From Seinonella peptonophila (GTDB lineage Bacteria > Bacillota > Bacilli > Thermoactinomycetales > Thermoactinomycetaceae), in the NCBI RefSeq assembly GCF_900129355.1, contig NZ_FQVL01000005.1, forward strand, positions 162,510 to 226,509: a stretch of 64,000 nucleotides of DNA. The letters are read 5' to 3'. This document shows, piece after piece, positions 46,477 through 58,134 of this stretch; the stretch's first letter is position 1; every line of letters begins with the position of its first letter. Below the pieces are notes generated by a model. It saw only the letters and a list, made by a program, of their open reading frames with translations, ran no database searches and was not told the DNA's origin. The position numbers and the translations under genes were made by a program.

Positions 46477-47174
46477 CGATCTTCCCCCTTTGTTCGATTG
46501 TGCTTCTGGATCGCAGATACGATCTCTCCATCTCGAATCACAATCTGCCGCTGGGCTCGTTTGGCAACTTCTGCATCATGCGTAATCATGACAATCGTTC
46601 GACCTTCACGGAATAATTCATCAAATAAATCCATCACAGTTGCACTTGAATGGGAATCGAGCGCACCTGTTGGTTCATCAGCTAATAAAACAAATGGTTC
46701 TGTTACCAAAGCTCGAGCTATCGCAACACGTTGTTGCTGTCCACCTGATAATTCAGTAGGACGATGATGGGCACGCGATGCTAAGCCGACTCGCTTTAGT
46801 GCTGCTTGCGCTCTTTTTTTTCGTTCGTCCGAAGATAAACCTGCGTATATTAAAGGGAGTTCTACATTGCGTAGCGCACTCATCCGAGGTAATAATTGAA
46901 ACTGCTGAAAGATAAAGCCTATCATTTTGTTTCGAATTGATGCTAAGTGCTTCTCTTCCGTTTGTGAGATATTTTGCCCATTGAGTCGGTATTCTCCATT
47001 GCTTGGTTGATCTAAGCAGCCTATAATGTTCATCAGCGTAGATTTCCCTGAACCTGATGGTCCCATAATAGCTACATACTCACCTTGATCAACTTGAAAA
47101 CAAATATTTTTTAGGACAGGTACTTCTAACTTGCCAGCAGTATAAGTCTTATAGATCCCATTCAACTCAATCAT
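46473..47174 (-). CDS. ABC transporter ATP-binding protein (MacB/LolD type)
   Basis: A 233-residue ATPase with Walker A MGPSGSGKSTLMNII near residue 37, signature LSGGQQQRVAIARAL near 143, Walker B FVLLADEPTGALDS near 163 and the H-loop VMITHDAEVAKRA near 198. The FQQFQLLPRMSALRNVELPL segment is typical of the LolD/MacB class. It overlaps both neighbours by a few bases, so adaptor, ATPase and permease are co-translated. Confidence 0.95.
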   Translation of the reverse strand: MIELNGIYKTYTAGKLEVPVLKNICFQVDQGEYVAIMGPSGSGKSTLMNIIGCLDQPSNGEYRLNGQNISQTEEKHLASIRNKMIGFIFQQFQLLPRMSALRNVELPLIYAGLSSDERKKRAQAALKRVGLASRAHHRPTELSGGQQQRVAIARALVTEPFVLLADEPTGALDSHSSATVMDLFDELFREGRTIVMITHDAEVAKRAQRQIVIRDGEIVSAIQKHNRTKGEDR

Positions 47175-48240
47175 TGACGATCACTTCTTTGCCTGCTGTT
47201 AATTCAGATGTTGGGTTGAATACAACTTGATCACTCGTGGTAATCCCAGATATGATCTGTACATATTGATCACTACGTTTTCCTACTTTTATATTTTTTC
47301 GCACAAGACTTCTCTTTTCTACTACGAATACATATGATTGATCACCATCTTGACGTACTGCTGCTTGTGGGATTGCCTGAAGACGTGCAGAGGTGAGTAT
47401 CACTTCAACTATGACACGAGAGCCAATTTTCATCGGTGGCTTTTCATCCAATCCAATTTCAACAGGATAATCTACTTGTTTTTCTTGTGAATCTTCACTC
47501 GTTGTCTGGCTTCCTACTGAATCAGGTAAAATCCCAATTTTCCGAACCCTACCCATCCATTCTTTCCCTGGTAGCGCATCAGAGGTGACTACGACTTGTT
47601 GATCCTCTTTTAATTTTAACGCATCATATTCAGAAACCTTTGCCTCAATTTTTGTATTATTTATATCTGCTACAATCACGACCGGTTGCGGCGAATTACT
47701 CCCATTAACAGCGTTTTCATTTACCTTGGCGACAATCCCATCTTGTTTACTTTTGATGATTAATTGATCCTTTTTTAACTTAGCTTGTCTCAATTGTTTT
47801 CTTGCTTGCTCAAGTTCAAGTCTCGCTAACTGAATTTGATCTTTTAAACTACTCGATTTGTTTCCTTCCCGCTTTTTCTGTTTTTGAAGATTATTCCATT
47901 TAATTTTTGCCTGCTTTAATGCAATCTCTGCTTGACTCACTTCCATATTGGCAGAAGGATTTGTAAGCTCTACCAACTTTGAACCTTTGACAACCTTCTG
48001 ACCTTCGTCTACCCAAATTTTCTTCATTTCTCCTCGATCTGCTTGTAGATATACGTCTTGTTGACCACCCGTGGCAATCGTACCTGTAGTCGTTAATTTC
48101 TCCTGTATTAATTGACTTGACAACTGCCCCACTTTTACTTCAGGCGTTCCCGTTGAATACATCCAAAAATAACCGACAATACCGAGTATTGCTAATATTC
48201 CTAAACCGATCCAAACTTTTTTCTTTTTGTTCACTTGCAA
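47167..48240 (-). CDS. MacA/HlyD-like membrane fusion (adaptor) protein
   Basis: A 357-residue protein with an N-terminal membrane anchor (VWIGLGILAILGIVGYFWMY). It has a lipoyl-like half motif (GEMKKIWVDEGQKVVKGSKL), a coiled-coil hairpin at about residues 100-155, the second lipoyl half, a beta-barrel (EYDALKLKEDQQVVV) and a membrane-proximal domain (SYVFVVEKRSLVRKNIKVG). In Gram-positives such adaptors couple MacB-type permeases to the wall. First gene of the efflux operon. Confidence 0.9.
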   Translation of the reverse strand: MQVNKKKKVWIGLGILAILGIVGYFWMYSTGTPEVKVGQLSSQLIQEKLTTTGTIATGGQQDVYLQADRGEMKKIWVDEGQKVVKGSKLVELTNPSANMEVSQAEIALKQAKIKWNNLQKQKKREGNKSSSLKDQIQLARLELEQARKQLRQAKLKKDQLIIKSKQDGIVAKVNENAVNGSNSPQPVVIVADINNTKIEAKVSEYDALKLKEDQQVVVTSDALPGKEWMGRVRKIGILPDSVGSQTTSEDSQEKQVDYPVEIGLDEKPPMKIGSRVIVEVILTSARLQAIPQAAVRQDGDQSYVFVVEKRSLVRKNIKVGKRSDQYVQIISGITTSDQVVFNPTSELTAGKEVIVND

Positions 48241-48261
48241 TCCTCCGTTTAGTTACTTATT

Positions 48262-49482
48262 TCATTGTTCTTTAGATAGATATGCCGTTTCGTTATCACC
48301 CCTCTCAAACCTAAAAGGTGGTGAATCAACTGTATCTAACGAGTGGGTACGAGGTAATATAATATAAAACGTAAACGCTCCCTGTTTATGTTCAAGCCCA
48401 ATTTCACCTTTATGCAGCTCAATAATCGACTTTGCGATTGGCAGTCCTAAGCCAGATCCCGAAGGGACATTCTGATCATTCCGGGCTTCATTCGATTTAT
48501 AAAATCGATCAAATAGCTTTTTCTCTTGTTCTACTGTTATCGGTTGTCCAACATTATGAATGGAGAGCCGTATCTGCTGCTGATTGAGGAGCAACTGAAT
48601 CGTGATCTCACTATCTTCTTCAGAAAACTTCAAGGCATTCAGCAATAAATTGTCGATTGCACGAACCATTTTTTCAGAATCGAGGCGTATAAAAAGGTTG
48701 GCCGCAGCTTTATCAATTTTCAAACGAACGATACGATTTTCAGCAATCGGTTCAAATTCGTAAACCAATTGCTCGAGCAAATGGACAAAGTTAACCTCTT
48801 GTAATTGCAGTTGAACATCTTTGTCAGCAAGACGTGTATAGACAAATAAATCATCAATCAATTTTTTTAATTGTGTTGTTTTACGGAGAGCATTTCTGAG
48901 ATAGCGTTTCTGTTCTACTGGATCGGGTGCAGTATCTAACTGTAAAAGATTTAAATAACCAATAATGCTGGTTAAAGGAGTTCTTAAATCATGTGAAACA
49001 CCCGTGATTAATTCCATTTTTGATTGTTCCCACTCACGTTCTCGAATTTTTTGTTGTTGAAGTTGATCCGCCATTTGGTTAATATTCTCAGCTAATAAGC
49101 CGAGTTCATCTACGCGATTTACTGGAACCCGATATTGAAAATCTCCATGTGCAATCTTCATAATTCCACTTGCGAGCATTTTAATATAATGAATTTGACG
49201 TCTGGTCAATAGATGGAAGAATAGAAAAAACAGCCCGACTGGATATAGATTTGAAAAGATACTAAGTAGCCCTGTTAAGGGGAATTTTAAAAGAATAAAC
49301 CGTTCAATCAAACTTGTGAAGAAGCCTGCCAGAATCAAACTTGAGAAAACAGCGAATAAAAACCATCTGCGAATACTTTTGGTTACCAAACCACGTACAT
49401 TTCGCACCAAGAAATTGCGTATTCTCTTCAAAGAGAGTTTTCGAACACCTTTTTTTATGAATGATCTTAGTTTAATCTTCAA
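48262..49482 (-). CDS. Sensor histidine kinase (VanS-like)
   Basis: A 406-residue membrane kinase. It has a basic N-terminus, two helices (about 40-62 and 75-95) with almost no loop between them, a HAMP region ending near 150 (GDFQYRVPVNRVDELGLLAENINQMADQL), the H-box ITGVSHDLRTPLTSIIGYL near 160, the N-box DNLLLNALKFSEED near 290 and G-boxes with SGSGLGLPIAKSII near 350. The short extracellular loop suggests sensing within the membrane, as in intramembrane-sensing kinases of peptide resistance systems. Confidence 0.92.
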   Translation of the reverse strand: MKIKLRSFIKKGVRKLSLKRIRNFLVRNVRGLVTKSIRRWFLFAVFSSLILAGFFTSLIERFILLKFPLTGLLSIFSNLYPVGLFFLFFHLLTRRQIHYIKMLASGIMKIAHGDFQYRVPVNRVDELGLLAENINQMADQLQQQKIREREWEQSKMELITGVSHDLRTPLTSIIGYLNLLQLDTAPDPVEQKRYLRNALRKTTQLKKLIDDLFVYTRLADKDVQLQLQEVNFVHLLEQLVYEFEPIAENRIVRLKIDKAAANLFIRLDSEKMVRAIDNLLLNALKFSEEDSEITIQLLLNQQQIRLSIHNVGQPITVEQEKKLFDRFYKSNEARNDQNVPSGSGLGLPIAKSIIELHKGEIGLEHKQGAFTFYIILPRTHSLDTVDSPPFRFERGDNETAYLSKEQ

Positions 49483-50164
49483 TTTTATAACCCACTCCCC
49501 AGACAGTTTTGATATACTCTGGCTTTCGGGGATTTACCTCGATCTTCTCACGAAGATTACGAATGTGAACCATAATTGTATTACGCGAATAATAGGCGCT
49601 GGTCTCATTCCAAACCTGTTGATAAATCTGCTCAGTACTAAAGACTTGTCCACGTTGACTTGCCAGTAACTCCAAAATTGAAAACTCGATGGGTGTTAAT
49701 GAAACTTCTCTGCCTTCTACTTTTACAACATGTTTATTTTTATCGATGATTAAATCATTTACTCGAATCTCAGAAAAATTTTGTGATGACTGCTGAAAAA
49801 AATCTTGTCTCCTGAGTTGTGCTTTAATCCTTGCCACAAGCTCTAGTGGATTAAAAGGCTTCACCATATAATCATCAGCACCCACTGAAAGACCATTGAT
49901 TTTATCCATATCTTCGCTTTTTGCTGATAAGATAATGATCGGGATTCTTTTTTGTTGCCGGATTTTCAAACAAGTTTCGATCCCATTGATCCCTGGCATC
50001 ATAATATCGAGCACAACACAGTCGATTTTTTCTTTTTGAAGTTGCGTAAGTGCAGAAATGCCATCTTCAGCTTCAAACACTTGGTAATTTTCATTTTGAA
50101 GATATATATGGATGATTTCACGAATCTCCGCGTCATCATCAACAATCAAAATTTTTTTCCTCAT
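49472..50164 (-). CDS. OmpR/VanR-type response regulator
   Basis: A 230-residue regulator: receiver domain with ILIVDDDAEIREII, phospho-acceptor in CVVLDIMMPGINGIET, Thr/Ser and Lys sites in IILSAKSEDMD and DYMVKPFNPLELVARI. A winged-helix DNA-binding domain follows, with SLTPIEFSILELLASQ and the ending KTVWGVGYKIED. The frame opens 21 codons further up; the ATG at 50164 (MRKKILIVDDD) follows GAGGGGG. It overlaps the kinase gene by 11 bases and lies directly upstream of the efflux genes it probably controls. Confidence 0.94.
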   Translation of the reverse strand: MRKKILIVDDDAEIREIIHIYLQNENYQVFEAEDGISALTQLQKEKIDCVVLDIMMPGINGIETCLKIRQQKRIPIIILSAKSEDMDKINGLSVGADDYMVKPFNPLELVARIKAQLRRQDFFQQSSQNFSEIRVNDLIIDKNKHVVKVEGREVSLTPIEFSILELLASQRGQVFSTEQIYQQVWNETSAYYSRNTIMVHIRNLREKIEVNPRKPEYIKTVWGVGYKIED

Positions 50165-50454
50165 CATAACCCCCTCTATCCGAGTTTTCATGCTCGATTG
50201 GCATTGTTTGGATTCATTCGTTTTCATCGGAAATAGATTTAAATATAATCAACTAACAAGAAGTTTTTTCCTTAGGTAGAATATATTATGTGTTTACGTT
50301 GTAACCAATCATGAAATCTATTCATCAACGTTTTGAAGATAGTAATAGCATACAAGATAAAACTTAACATTTGTCTAGATAAAATCTAATGAATTTCTTA
50401 ATTTTTTCTTTAGAACAGTGCATAGAAACATGAAAATATAAGGAGGTAGGATGA

Positions 50455-51384
50455 ATGCGTGTAGGAATTGTTGGTGCAGGGGCTGTCGGAGGTTATTTTG
50501 GTGGACGACTTGCTGAAAAAGGGGCGGATGTTACTTTTTTGGTTCGTCCAAATCGAAAAAAACGACTCACAGAAAAAGGGCTCGTGATTCATAGCCCCAT
50601 TCATGGTAACTCGCATAGATCCGTTTCAGTGGTCACTCCAGAAGAGACAGCACCACCTTTTGACTTACTGATTGTTGCAGTGAAAGCATATCATTTAGAT
50701 TCGGTCATCCCCTTTATGCAAACTTTTAGCGATCAGCATACGATGATTCTTCCATTGCTCAATGGATATGCACATATTGATCATCTCCAACAAGCCTTCT
50801 CCAAGGATTCCATATTTGGTGGTTTCTGCTTTATGGAAAGTACTTTGGATCAGTCAGGCGAAATACATCTACTAGGAAAACATCATCGATTGGTATATGG
50901 AGAATTGCAGGAAAATGCGAATCATGCTCGGATGGATCAACTAAAGCAGCTATTTGCAGATGCCAATCTAGAAGCCGTTCAATCCGATTTCATCGAAACA
51001 GAAATGTGGAATAAATATCAATATATTGCAGCTTTAAGTGGTATGACTACATTGATGAGAAGTGAGATTGGAGCCATTCGAGATTCGACTTATGGTAGTG
51101 AGCTATACCAACAATTATTGAATGAGATTTATCAAGTCACCATTCGGCAGCCGCTACCAAAACCGCCAGAAAGTCCAGACATCATCTGGAATCGTGTACA
51201 AAAAGCGAGTCCACAGAGCACATCTTCTATGTATCGTGACCTAAAACAAGGATTACCCATTGAGACAGATCATTTACATGGCAGCCTTGTTCGTTGGGGA
51301 AAAGAAGCTAACTTATCTTTGCCGATCTTAACCACAATCTATACAGGCCTTTCACTCTATCAACCTAGTGGTTCCAGCTTGTAG
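50455..51384 (+). CDS. panE: 2-dehydropantoate 2-reductase
   Basis: NADPH-dependent enzyme of the pantothenate pathway, or a related ketopantoate-reductase-like oxidoreductase. The 309 residues show the Rossmann loop VGIVGAGAVGGYFGGRLAEKG (split here as GIVGAGAVGGYFGG), the conserved Lys in LLIVAVKAYHLDSV and the NGYAHIDHL segment; the C-terminal domain has ETEMWNKYQYIAAL. AGGAGGTAGG precedes the ATG. The last Leu codon and the stop (TTGTAG) are the first bases of the repeat element that follows, so the original C-terminus may have been altered. Confidence 0.9.
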   Translation: MRVGIVGAGAVGGYFGGRLAEKGADVTFLVRPNRKKRLTEKGLVIHSPIHGNSHRSVSVVTPEETAPPFDLLIVAVKAYHLDSVIPFMQTFSDQHTMILPLLNGYAHIDHLQQAFSKDSIFGGFCFMESTLDQSGEIHLLGKHHRLVYGELQENANHARMDQLKQLFADANLEAVQSDFIETEMWNKYQYIAALSGMTTLMRSEIGAIRDSTYGSELYQQLLNEIYQVTIRQPLPKPPESPDIIWNRVQKASPQSTSSMYRDLKQGLPIETDHLHGSLVRWGKEANLSLPILTTIYTGLSLYQPSGSSL

Positions 51385-51977
51385 ATAAAGTAAAGGTTCC
51401 GTCAATATTTCACGTTTCACCTCCATTTCAGGCTACGAAGAAGTCTTCAAGGCGCCACGACTGCTCGCTCAGGGCGGTATCAACTCGGCTATCGCGTCAT
51501 AGTGAGACTTGCAGCATATCTGCTTAGCGATACTTGTGCACGGCGTGTACAGACAGTACTACCGCCTATTCTTCACTACACAGTCGTGGCTTTGAAGCGC
51601 CTAGTAAAATACGGGTTTAGGAGCATTTTTCCGCCCACAGCGAAATATTGACTCCACGATTTCTCCTTCTTCTACCCGATTGTATGACCTATCTTTTCAT
51701 CATGTGGGTATTTAGGGTTAGAGTGTGAGAAAAACCGAATGAGCGAGTGGAGAGGTGATCGGCGGCAAAGCTCCATTTCGGGCGCAACTTAGCGGAATGG
51801 CAGCTGTAGCGGCATTTTCCTTTCGGGCAAACTGTTCGAGGCGGATGCCAGAGGAGGCGAGTTTTGCCCGGCCGCGAAGGCTGACAGAACGTGGACAGAC
51901 CCACATCTTTGCAAGCCCGGGTCGGAGTCGTCACCGAGAACCACGATCACGAGCCGGTCACATGACTTTATCTGCAA
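51379..51977. mobile_element. MITE-like element, copy C (599 bp, with terminal inverted repeats)
   Basis: Bounded by TTGTAGATAAAGT at 51379-51391 and ACTTTATCTGCAA at 51965-51977, a 13-base inverted repeat with one mismatch. The left half (to about 51690) is homologous to copies A and B and holds its own inner inverted repeat pair GTCAATATTTC (51401) and GAAATATTGAC (51642-51652). The right half is GC-rich and ends in the second repeat type (inverted, 51938-51969). Short frames inside look accidental; no transposase. Confidence 0.7.
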
Positions 51978-52000
51978 ATTAAAATCCCTAGCTTTTAGGG
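51977..52000 (-). terminator. Terminator of the COX4-like gene
   Basis: Minus-strand CCCTA at 52000-51996 and TAGGG at 51990-51986 with a five-base loop, followed by ATTTTAATTT. It overlaps the stop codon region of the COX4-like gene and abuts the end of repeat copy C. Confidence 0.6.
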
Positions 52001-52324
52001 GTTTATTTTTGGTGCATCAAAGCCAAGCACCCAAGCAGAGATAAAAGCGATCAAAACAGCCAAACCAATAAAAATGACAATGATCCGATAATGTTTCCAG
52101 TCTAAGTGCATAAAGGTAAAGAGCTGTAGGATGACTTGAACAATTGCCATTGAAAAGATCAGCCAGAATATGGTGTTCGGATTGGTAACCACTTTGGATA
52201 TCACAATATAGAAGGCAGCTCCAGTAAACAAAAGCATCCAGATAAATGAAAGCAGGTAACGCAACACTTGATGGCTATTCTCTTTTTTCACAGTATATGG
52301 ATGTTGATCCCATTGCGGTTCCAT
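51995..52324 (-). CDS. Cytochrome c oxidase subunit IV-like (caa3/quinol oxidase type) protein
   Basis: A 109-residue protein with three membrane helices (about 25-45, 52-75, 80-103) and the family-like QLFTFMHLDWKHY segment between helices two and three. This is the small prokaryotic COX4 family that stabilises the haem-copper oxidase core. No other oxidase subunit lies nearby, so the gene is an orphan here. ATGs at 52327 and 52324 are both possible behind GGGGGAGG. Confidence 0.8.
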   Translation of the reverse strand: MEPQWDQHPYTVKKENSHQVLRYLLSFIWMLLFTGAAFYIVISKVVTNPNTIFWLIFSMAIVQVILQLFTFMHLDWKHYRIIVIFIGLAVLIAFISAWVLGFDAPKINP

Positions 52325-52440
52325 CATCCTCCCCCTTTATGTCAAGGAGTTAAATATTACAATTATGTGAACGATTGATTATTCTTTCTATTCCCTAAAA
52401 TTGATACATCAAAACCAATGCTTCCATATTCAAGGCAAAT

Positions 52441-52470
52441 AAAAAAATCCCTTGCTCACACAAGAGATTT
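52441..52470 (-). terminator. Terminator of pyrG
   Basis: Minus-strand AAATCTCTTG at 52470-52461 pairs with CAAGGGATTT at 52454-52445 (one mismatch), six-base loop, followed by a T-run. It starts eight bases after the pyrG stop. Confidence 0.8.
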
Positions 52471-52477
52471 CATTACC

Positions 52478-54163
<1,686 letters not shown>

Positions 54164-54304
54164 TCATGAACTGGCTGTTTTCATGTGCGTTTGGCCCTCA
54201 TACTTCAACTTGATCATCCGATCAACAGAATGCTATGGGGTTTCCAGTTGACTCATCATCCATCTGTACATTTGTCTAATCATGCAATAGAATAACCAAT
54301 ACAA

Positions 54305-54341
54305 TAGCAAAAAATAGAAAGAGCGTCCCCATCAGGGACGC
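54305..54341 (-). promoter_or_regulatory. pyrG attenuator hairpin
   Basis: Minus-strand GCGTCCC and GGGACGC with a five-base loop at 54341-54323, followed by TCTTTCTATTTTTT, form an intrinsic terminator inside the pyrG leader. By the B. subtilis mechanism (known), low CTP causes reiterative G addition at a 5' GGGC start. The poly-G end then pairs with the CU-rich 5' arm and prevents termination. The 5' arm CGTCCCT here fits. Confidence 0.75.
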
Positions 54342-54371
54342 CCAGTATAAGTCCGCGAACAAAAATGTAAT

Positions 54372-54414
54372 GAGCCCAGGAAACAGTCTACCTGCGGATG
54401 CTGGTATTTGTCAA
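54372..54414 (-). promoter_or_regulatory. pyrG promoter with GGGCTC start
   Basis: TTGACA at 54414-54409 and TAGACT at 54390-54385 (18-base spacer) are followed seven bases later by GGGCTC at 54377-54372. That is the same initially transcribed sequence that supports CTP-dependent reiterative transcription in B. subtilis pyrG. The leader is about 270 bases long. Confidence 0.8.
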
Positions 54415-54458
54415 GGTTTTTCATGCCCATTCACTCCTTTGGATGATCGAAAACAGCT

Positions 54459-54833
54459 TTAATCACCCTCGCCAGACGGATCGATTTCCAGCTCGTCCCC
54501 TTCGGTCTCCTCATCTTCTAGCTCTTCATCATCTAAATAATCATCTTTCATGCTTGCAGCGACAGCGCTATCAGTCGTTTGATCAAGTGGATACCAATGC
54601 TTTAATCCCCATAATCCTCGACCTACACAGACAAAACGTCCATCAATATTGACCTCTGTGTAGAGCTGGGCAATATATCGAGCAACATCCTCTTTTCGGA
54701 AATTTTTTATTGCTGCAACTGATTGCATAATATCTTGATAGGTCATCGGTTCGCCTTTTTCGTGCAGAAGTTGATAGGTTAAATCTACCATTGCCGTTTC
54801 TCGTTGTTTTTCTGCAGTCATGTTATCACTCAT
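54459..54833 (-). CDS. rpoE: DNA-directed RNA polymerase subunit delta
   Basis: A 124-residue subunit specific to Firmicutes that speeds recycling of RNA polymerase. The N-terminal HARE-HTH domain (about 10-85) includes AMVDLTYQLLHEKGEPMTYQ and SLTEVNIDGRFVCVG-like strands (read here as LYTEVNIDGRFVCVG). The disordered C-terminus is a run of Asp and Glu, shorter than in B. subtilis. Start is the ATG at 54833 behind AAAGGG. Confidence 0.95.
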   Translation of the reverse strand: MSDNMTAEKQRETAMVDLTYQLLHEKGEPMTYQDIMQSVAAIKNFRKEDVARYIAQLYTEVNIDGRFVCVGRGLWGLKHWYPLDQTTDSAVAASMKDDYLDDEELEDEETEGDELEIDPSGEGD

Positions 54834-54945
54834 ACTTGTCACGCCCTTTCTATGAAGGAGTGGCTCCTTCTTGGCATGTAACATATTGTATCCAAAAAAA
54901 GCGGCAAGTCAACATCATCGAAAAAAATCAACGAACAACATCCGC

Positions 54946-57900
54946 TTACATATTCCGACGATATTGACCACCTACCTCATACAAAGCCTGTGTAATCTGA
55001 CCAAGGCTTGCCACCTTCACTGTCTCCATCAACTCGACAAAGATATTATCTCCTTTTCGAGCCACCACTTTCAAGCGTTTTAAAGCATGAGTCACTTGAT
55101 CGCGATGTTGCTGATGAAACTGTTGTAAGTGGTCGATCTGCTCTTTTTTCTCTGCTTCTGTTGCCCGCGTTAGTTGTGCTAGCTTTGGCTCTTCCGGCTC
55201 TTCTGATTGAAATCGATTGACACCAATAATCGGTAATTCACCACTATGTTTCTGCTGTTCATATAATAAAGATTCATCCTGGATTTTGCTTCGTTGATAA
55301 CCATGCTCCATCGCACCAAGTACGCCTCCACGTTCATTGATCCGTTCAAATTCTTTTAGTACGGCTTCTTCTACCTGATTTGTGAGTTGTTCAATAAAAT
55401 ATGATCCTTGGTAAGGGTTTTCATTTTTTGTCCAACCAAATTCCTGCATGATAATCATCTGAATGGCGATGGCTTGACGGACAGACGCTTCTGTTGGCGT
55501 GGTGATAGCTTCATCATAAGCATTTGTATGCAACGAATTACACTGGTCGGAAATCGCTAATAGTGCTTGAAGTGTCGTCCGAATATCATTAAATGAGGCT
55601 TCTTGTGCATGAAGAGAGCGTCCTGAAGTTTGAATATGATATTTTAATTTTTGACTCCGTTCATTTCCTTCGTAATAGTCGCGCATTGCAATCGCCCAAA
55701 TTCGACGTGCCACTCGCCCAATTACTGTATATTCTGGATCGAGTCCATTGCTAAAGAAAAAGGATAGATTCGGCGCGAAATCGTCGATCTTCATACCTCG
55801 ATTTAAATAGTATTCAACATAAGTAAAGGCATTTGCCAGGGTAAATGCTAACTGAGTAATCGGGTTGGCACCAGCTTCTGCAATATGATAGCCACTAATA
55901 CTGACAGAGTAAAAATTGCGAACCCTCTGCTTAATAAAATATTCCTGTACATCTCCCATTAGCCTAAGTGCAAATTCGGTTGAAAAAATGCATGTATTCT
56001 GCCCTTGATCCTCCTTTAATATATCGGCTTGCACGGTTCCACGAATCTGTTGTAATACACCATTTTCTATTTTCTGTTCTTCTTCAAATGTAGGCTCGCG
56101 ACCATGTTGCTGTATATATTTCTCCAATTGTTGATCGATTGCTGCTCGAAAAAACATGGCTAATAGGATAGGTGCTGGTCCATTAATCGTCATCGATACA
56201 CTAGTCGATGGATCACATAAATCAAAATCGGCAAAAAGCTGCTTCATATTCTCCCACGTACAGATACTAACGCCAGATTCACCTATTTTCCCATATATAT
56301 CAAGTCGTTCATCGGGGTTCTCTCCATAGAGGGTTACACTATCAAAAGCGACAGAGAGTCGCTTTGCCTGATCATATCTGGAAAGATAGTGGAATCGTCG
56401 ATTGGTTCGAGCAGGGGACCCTTCTCCAGCAAATTGACGACGGGGCGCTTCATCTGTTCGTTTGAAAGGATAGATCCCTGCAGTATAGGGGAAGTAGCCA
56501 GGTAGGTTTTCACTTCGTAACCACTGTAACTGTTCACCCCAATTTTGATAGGGTGGAAGCGCGATCTTGGGAATCGAAGTTCCTGCCAACGAAATTGTGT
56601 ATAAAGGCATACTGATCTGCTGGTCACGCACTGAATAAGTAACTTCATCTTTTTGATACTCTGCTTTTCTATCTGCCCATTCTTTGATTAGTGTCCTATT
56701 TTCAGCTTTAACTTTCTCTTTTGCACGTTGTTGATAAGTTTCGATCTCTTCAGATTGGCTAGAACCTGTGATCAGCGTCTTCAGACTGGACAAATGATAC
56801 CATTCTGTTGCCGCTGCCGACTGTTTCTTTGTCTCTACATGATAGTGACGGATTGTCTCCGCAATTTCGCGTAAATATTCTTTCCTACGCAACAATGGGC
56901 TACGATGGTCGATAGGTGTCTCAGTCTTGCTCCGCTCAGTAGTCAGTTGAAGATGTTTGCGTATGGCGTGATACAACTGTAGAACACCTGGATCATGAAA
57001 CCGACTCGCAATCGTCCCAAAGACAGGCATTGCTGCCAATGGTTCAGAAAAACGCTGCTGATTTCGTTGGATTTGTTTTTGTACATCATGCAATGCATCA
57101 ACTGAGCCCTGCCGATCAAATTTATTAATCGTTACAAAGTCTGCGAAATCCAACATTTCAATCTTCTCTAGTTGTGAGGCAGCCCCATACTCTGACGTCA
57201 TGACATAAAGCGAGGCATCGGCAACAGTTGCAATCTCAGCATCCCCCTGACCAATTCCACTTGTCTCTACAATGATCAAATCAAAAGCAGCAACCTGACA
57301 GAGTTGGATCACCACTTCTAAAGCATCGGACAGCTCTGTCTTGGTCTGACGAGTCGCCATCGAACGCATAAACACACGGGGATGGTATATGGTATTCATC
57401 CGAATTCGATCACCAAGTAAAGCTCCTCCTGTTTTCCGCTTCGTAGGGTCTATCGAGATAATTGCGATACGCCAAGTGGGATAATCTGTAAGAAATCGGC
57501 GCAAAAGCTCATCAGTTAACGAGCTTTTCCCCGCACCGCCTGTTCCAGTAATGCCAAATACTGGCGTTGGTTTTCGCTTGAGCACAGAGGGAATGTGCAG
57601 TTTCTCATTTTCACAATAGGTTATCAGGCGTGCCAGTGCTTGAAAATCACCTTTCTTTAAGCGATCCCATTCATCCGTAACCTCTTCAATTGTAGCAAAG
57701 TTACTCGCAGTGATCATATGGTCAACGATTCCTTGTAAACCAAATTGCTGACCATCATGAGGGGAGAAAACGCGATTTAATCCCCATTGCTCTAATTTCT
57801 TTCGTTCCTCAGCAACAATAACGCCTCCTCCACCAGCAAAAACCTGAATATGACTTGCTTTTCTTTGTTGCAATTCATGAAGCAGATAGCGGAAAAACTC

Positions 57901-58116
57901 CATATGTCCACCTTGATAAGATGAGACAGCAATTCCTTGCACATCTTCTTGGATCGCTGTCTCCACAATCTCTTGCACAGAGCGGTTATGACCCAGATGA
58001 ATCACTTCTACACCTGATGCTTGTAGTAACCGCCGAAACAAAGAAATCGATGCATCATGACCGTCAAACAAGCTAGCTGCCGTCACAAAACGAATCGGAT
58101 GCATTTTCTGATCCAA
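54946..58116 (-). CDS. icmF: Fused isobutyryl-CoA mutase / G-protein chaperone
   Basis: Coenzyme-B12 enzyme interconverting isobutyryl-CoA and n-butyryl-CoA (or a similar branched pair such as pivalyl/isovaleryl). The 1056 residues hold the B12-binding domain at about 8-140 with the lower-ligand motif FDGHDAS (His 20). A MeaB-like GTPase follows at about 180-410 with Walker [18 protein letters not shown] linker leads to the large acyl-CoA mutase domain, about 520-1056, with the phrase [18 protein letters not shown] start at 58116 five bases after GGAGGTG. Last gene of the acyl-CoA operon, 18 bases after tetR. Confidence 0.95.
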   Translation of the reverse strand: MDQKMHPIRFVTAASLFDGHDASISLFRRLLQASGVEVIHLGHNRSVQEIVETAIQEDVQGIAVSSYQGGHMEFFRYLLHELQQRKASHIQVFAGGGGVIVAEERKKLEQWGLNRVFSPHDGQQFGLQGIVDHMITASNFATIEEVTDEWDRLKKGDFQALARLITYCENEKLHIPSVLKRKPTPVFGITGTGGAGKSSLTDELLRRFLTDYPTWRIAIISIDPTKRKTGGALLGDRIRMNTIYHPRVFMRSMATRQTKTELSDALEVVIQLCQVAAFDLIIVETSGIGQGDAEIATVADASLYVMTSEYGAASQLEKIEMLDFADFVTINKFDRQGSVDALHDVQKQIQRNQQRFSEPLAAMPVFGTIASRFHDPGVLQLYHAIRKHLQLTTERSKTETPIDHRSPLLRRKEYLREIAETIRHYHVETKKQSAAATEWYHLSSLKTLITGSSQSEEIETYQQRAKEKVKAENRTLIKEWADRKAEYQKDEVTYSVRDQQISMPLYTISLAGTSIPKIALPPYQNWGEQLQWLRSENLPGYFPYTAGIYPFKRTDEAPRRQFAGEGSPARTNRRFHYLSRYDQAKRLSVAFDSVTLYGENPDERLDIYGKIGESGVSICTWENMKQLFADFDLCDPSTSVSMTINGPAPILLAMFFRAAIDQQLEKYIQQHGREPTFEEEQKIENGVLQQIRGTVQADILKEDQGQNTCIFSTEFALRLMGDVQEYFIKQRVRNFYSVSISGYHIAEAGANPITQLAFTLANAFTYVEYYLNRGMKIDDFAPNLSFFFSNGLDPEYTVIGRVARRIWAIAMRDYYEGNERSQKLKYHIQTSGRSLHAQEASFNDIRTTLQALLAISDQCNSLHTNAYDEAITTPTEASVRQAIAIQMIIMQEFGWTKNENPYQGSYFIEQLTNQVEEAVLKEFERINERGGVLGAMEHGYQRSKIQDESLLYEQQKHSGELPIIGVNRFQSEEPEEPKLAQLTRATEAEKKEQIDHLQQFHQQHRDQVTHALKRLKVVARKGDNIFVELMETVKVASLGQITQALYEVGGQYRRNM

Positions 58117-58134
58117 GGGAACACCTCCGTGAAA

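Noticed and set aside
51689..51982. Overlapping short frames on both strands in the right half of repeat copy C
   Set aside because: GC-rich sequence gives open frames by chance in several registers; none has a ribosome site or protein-like composition.
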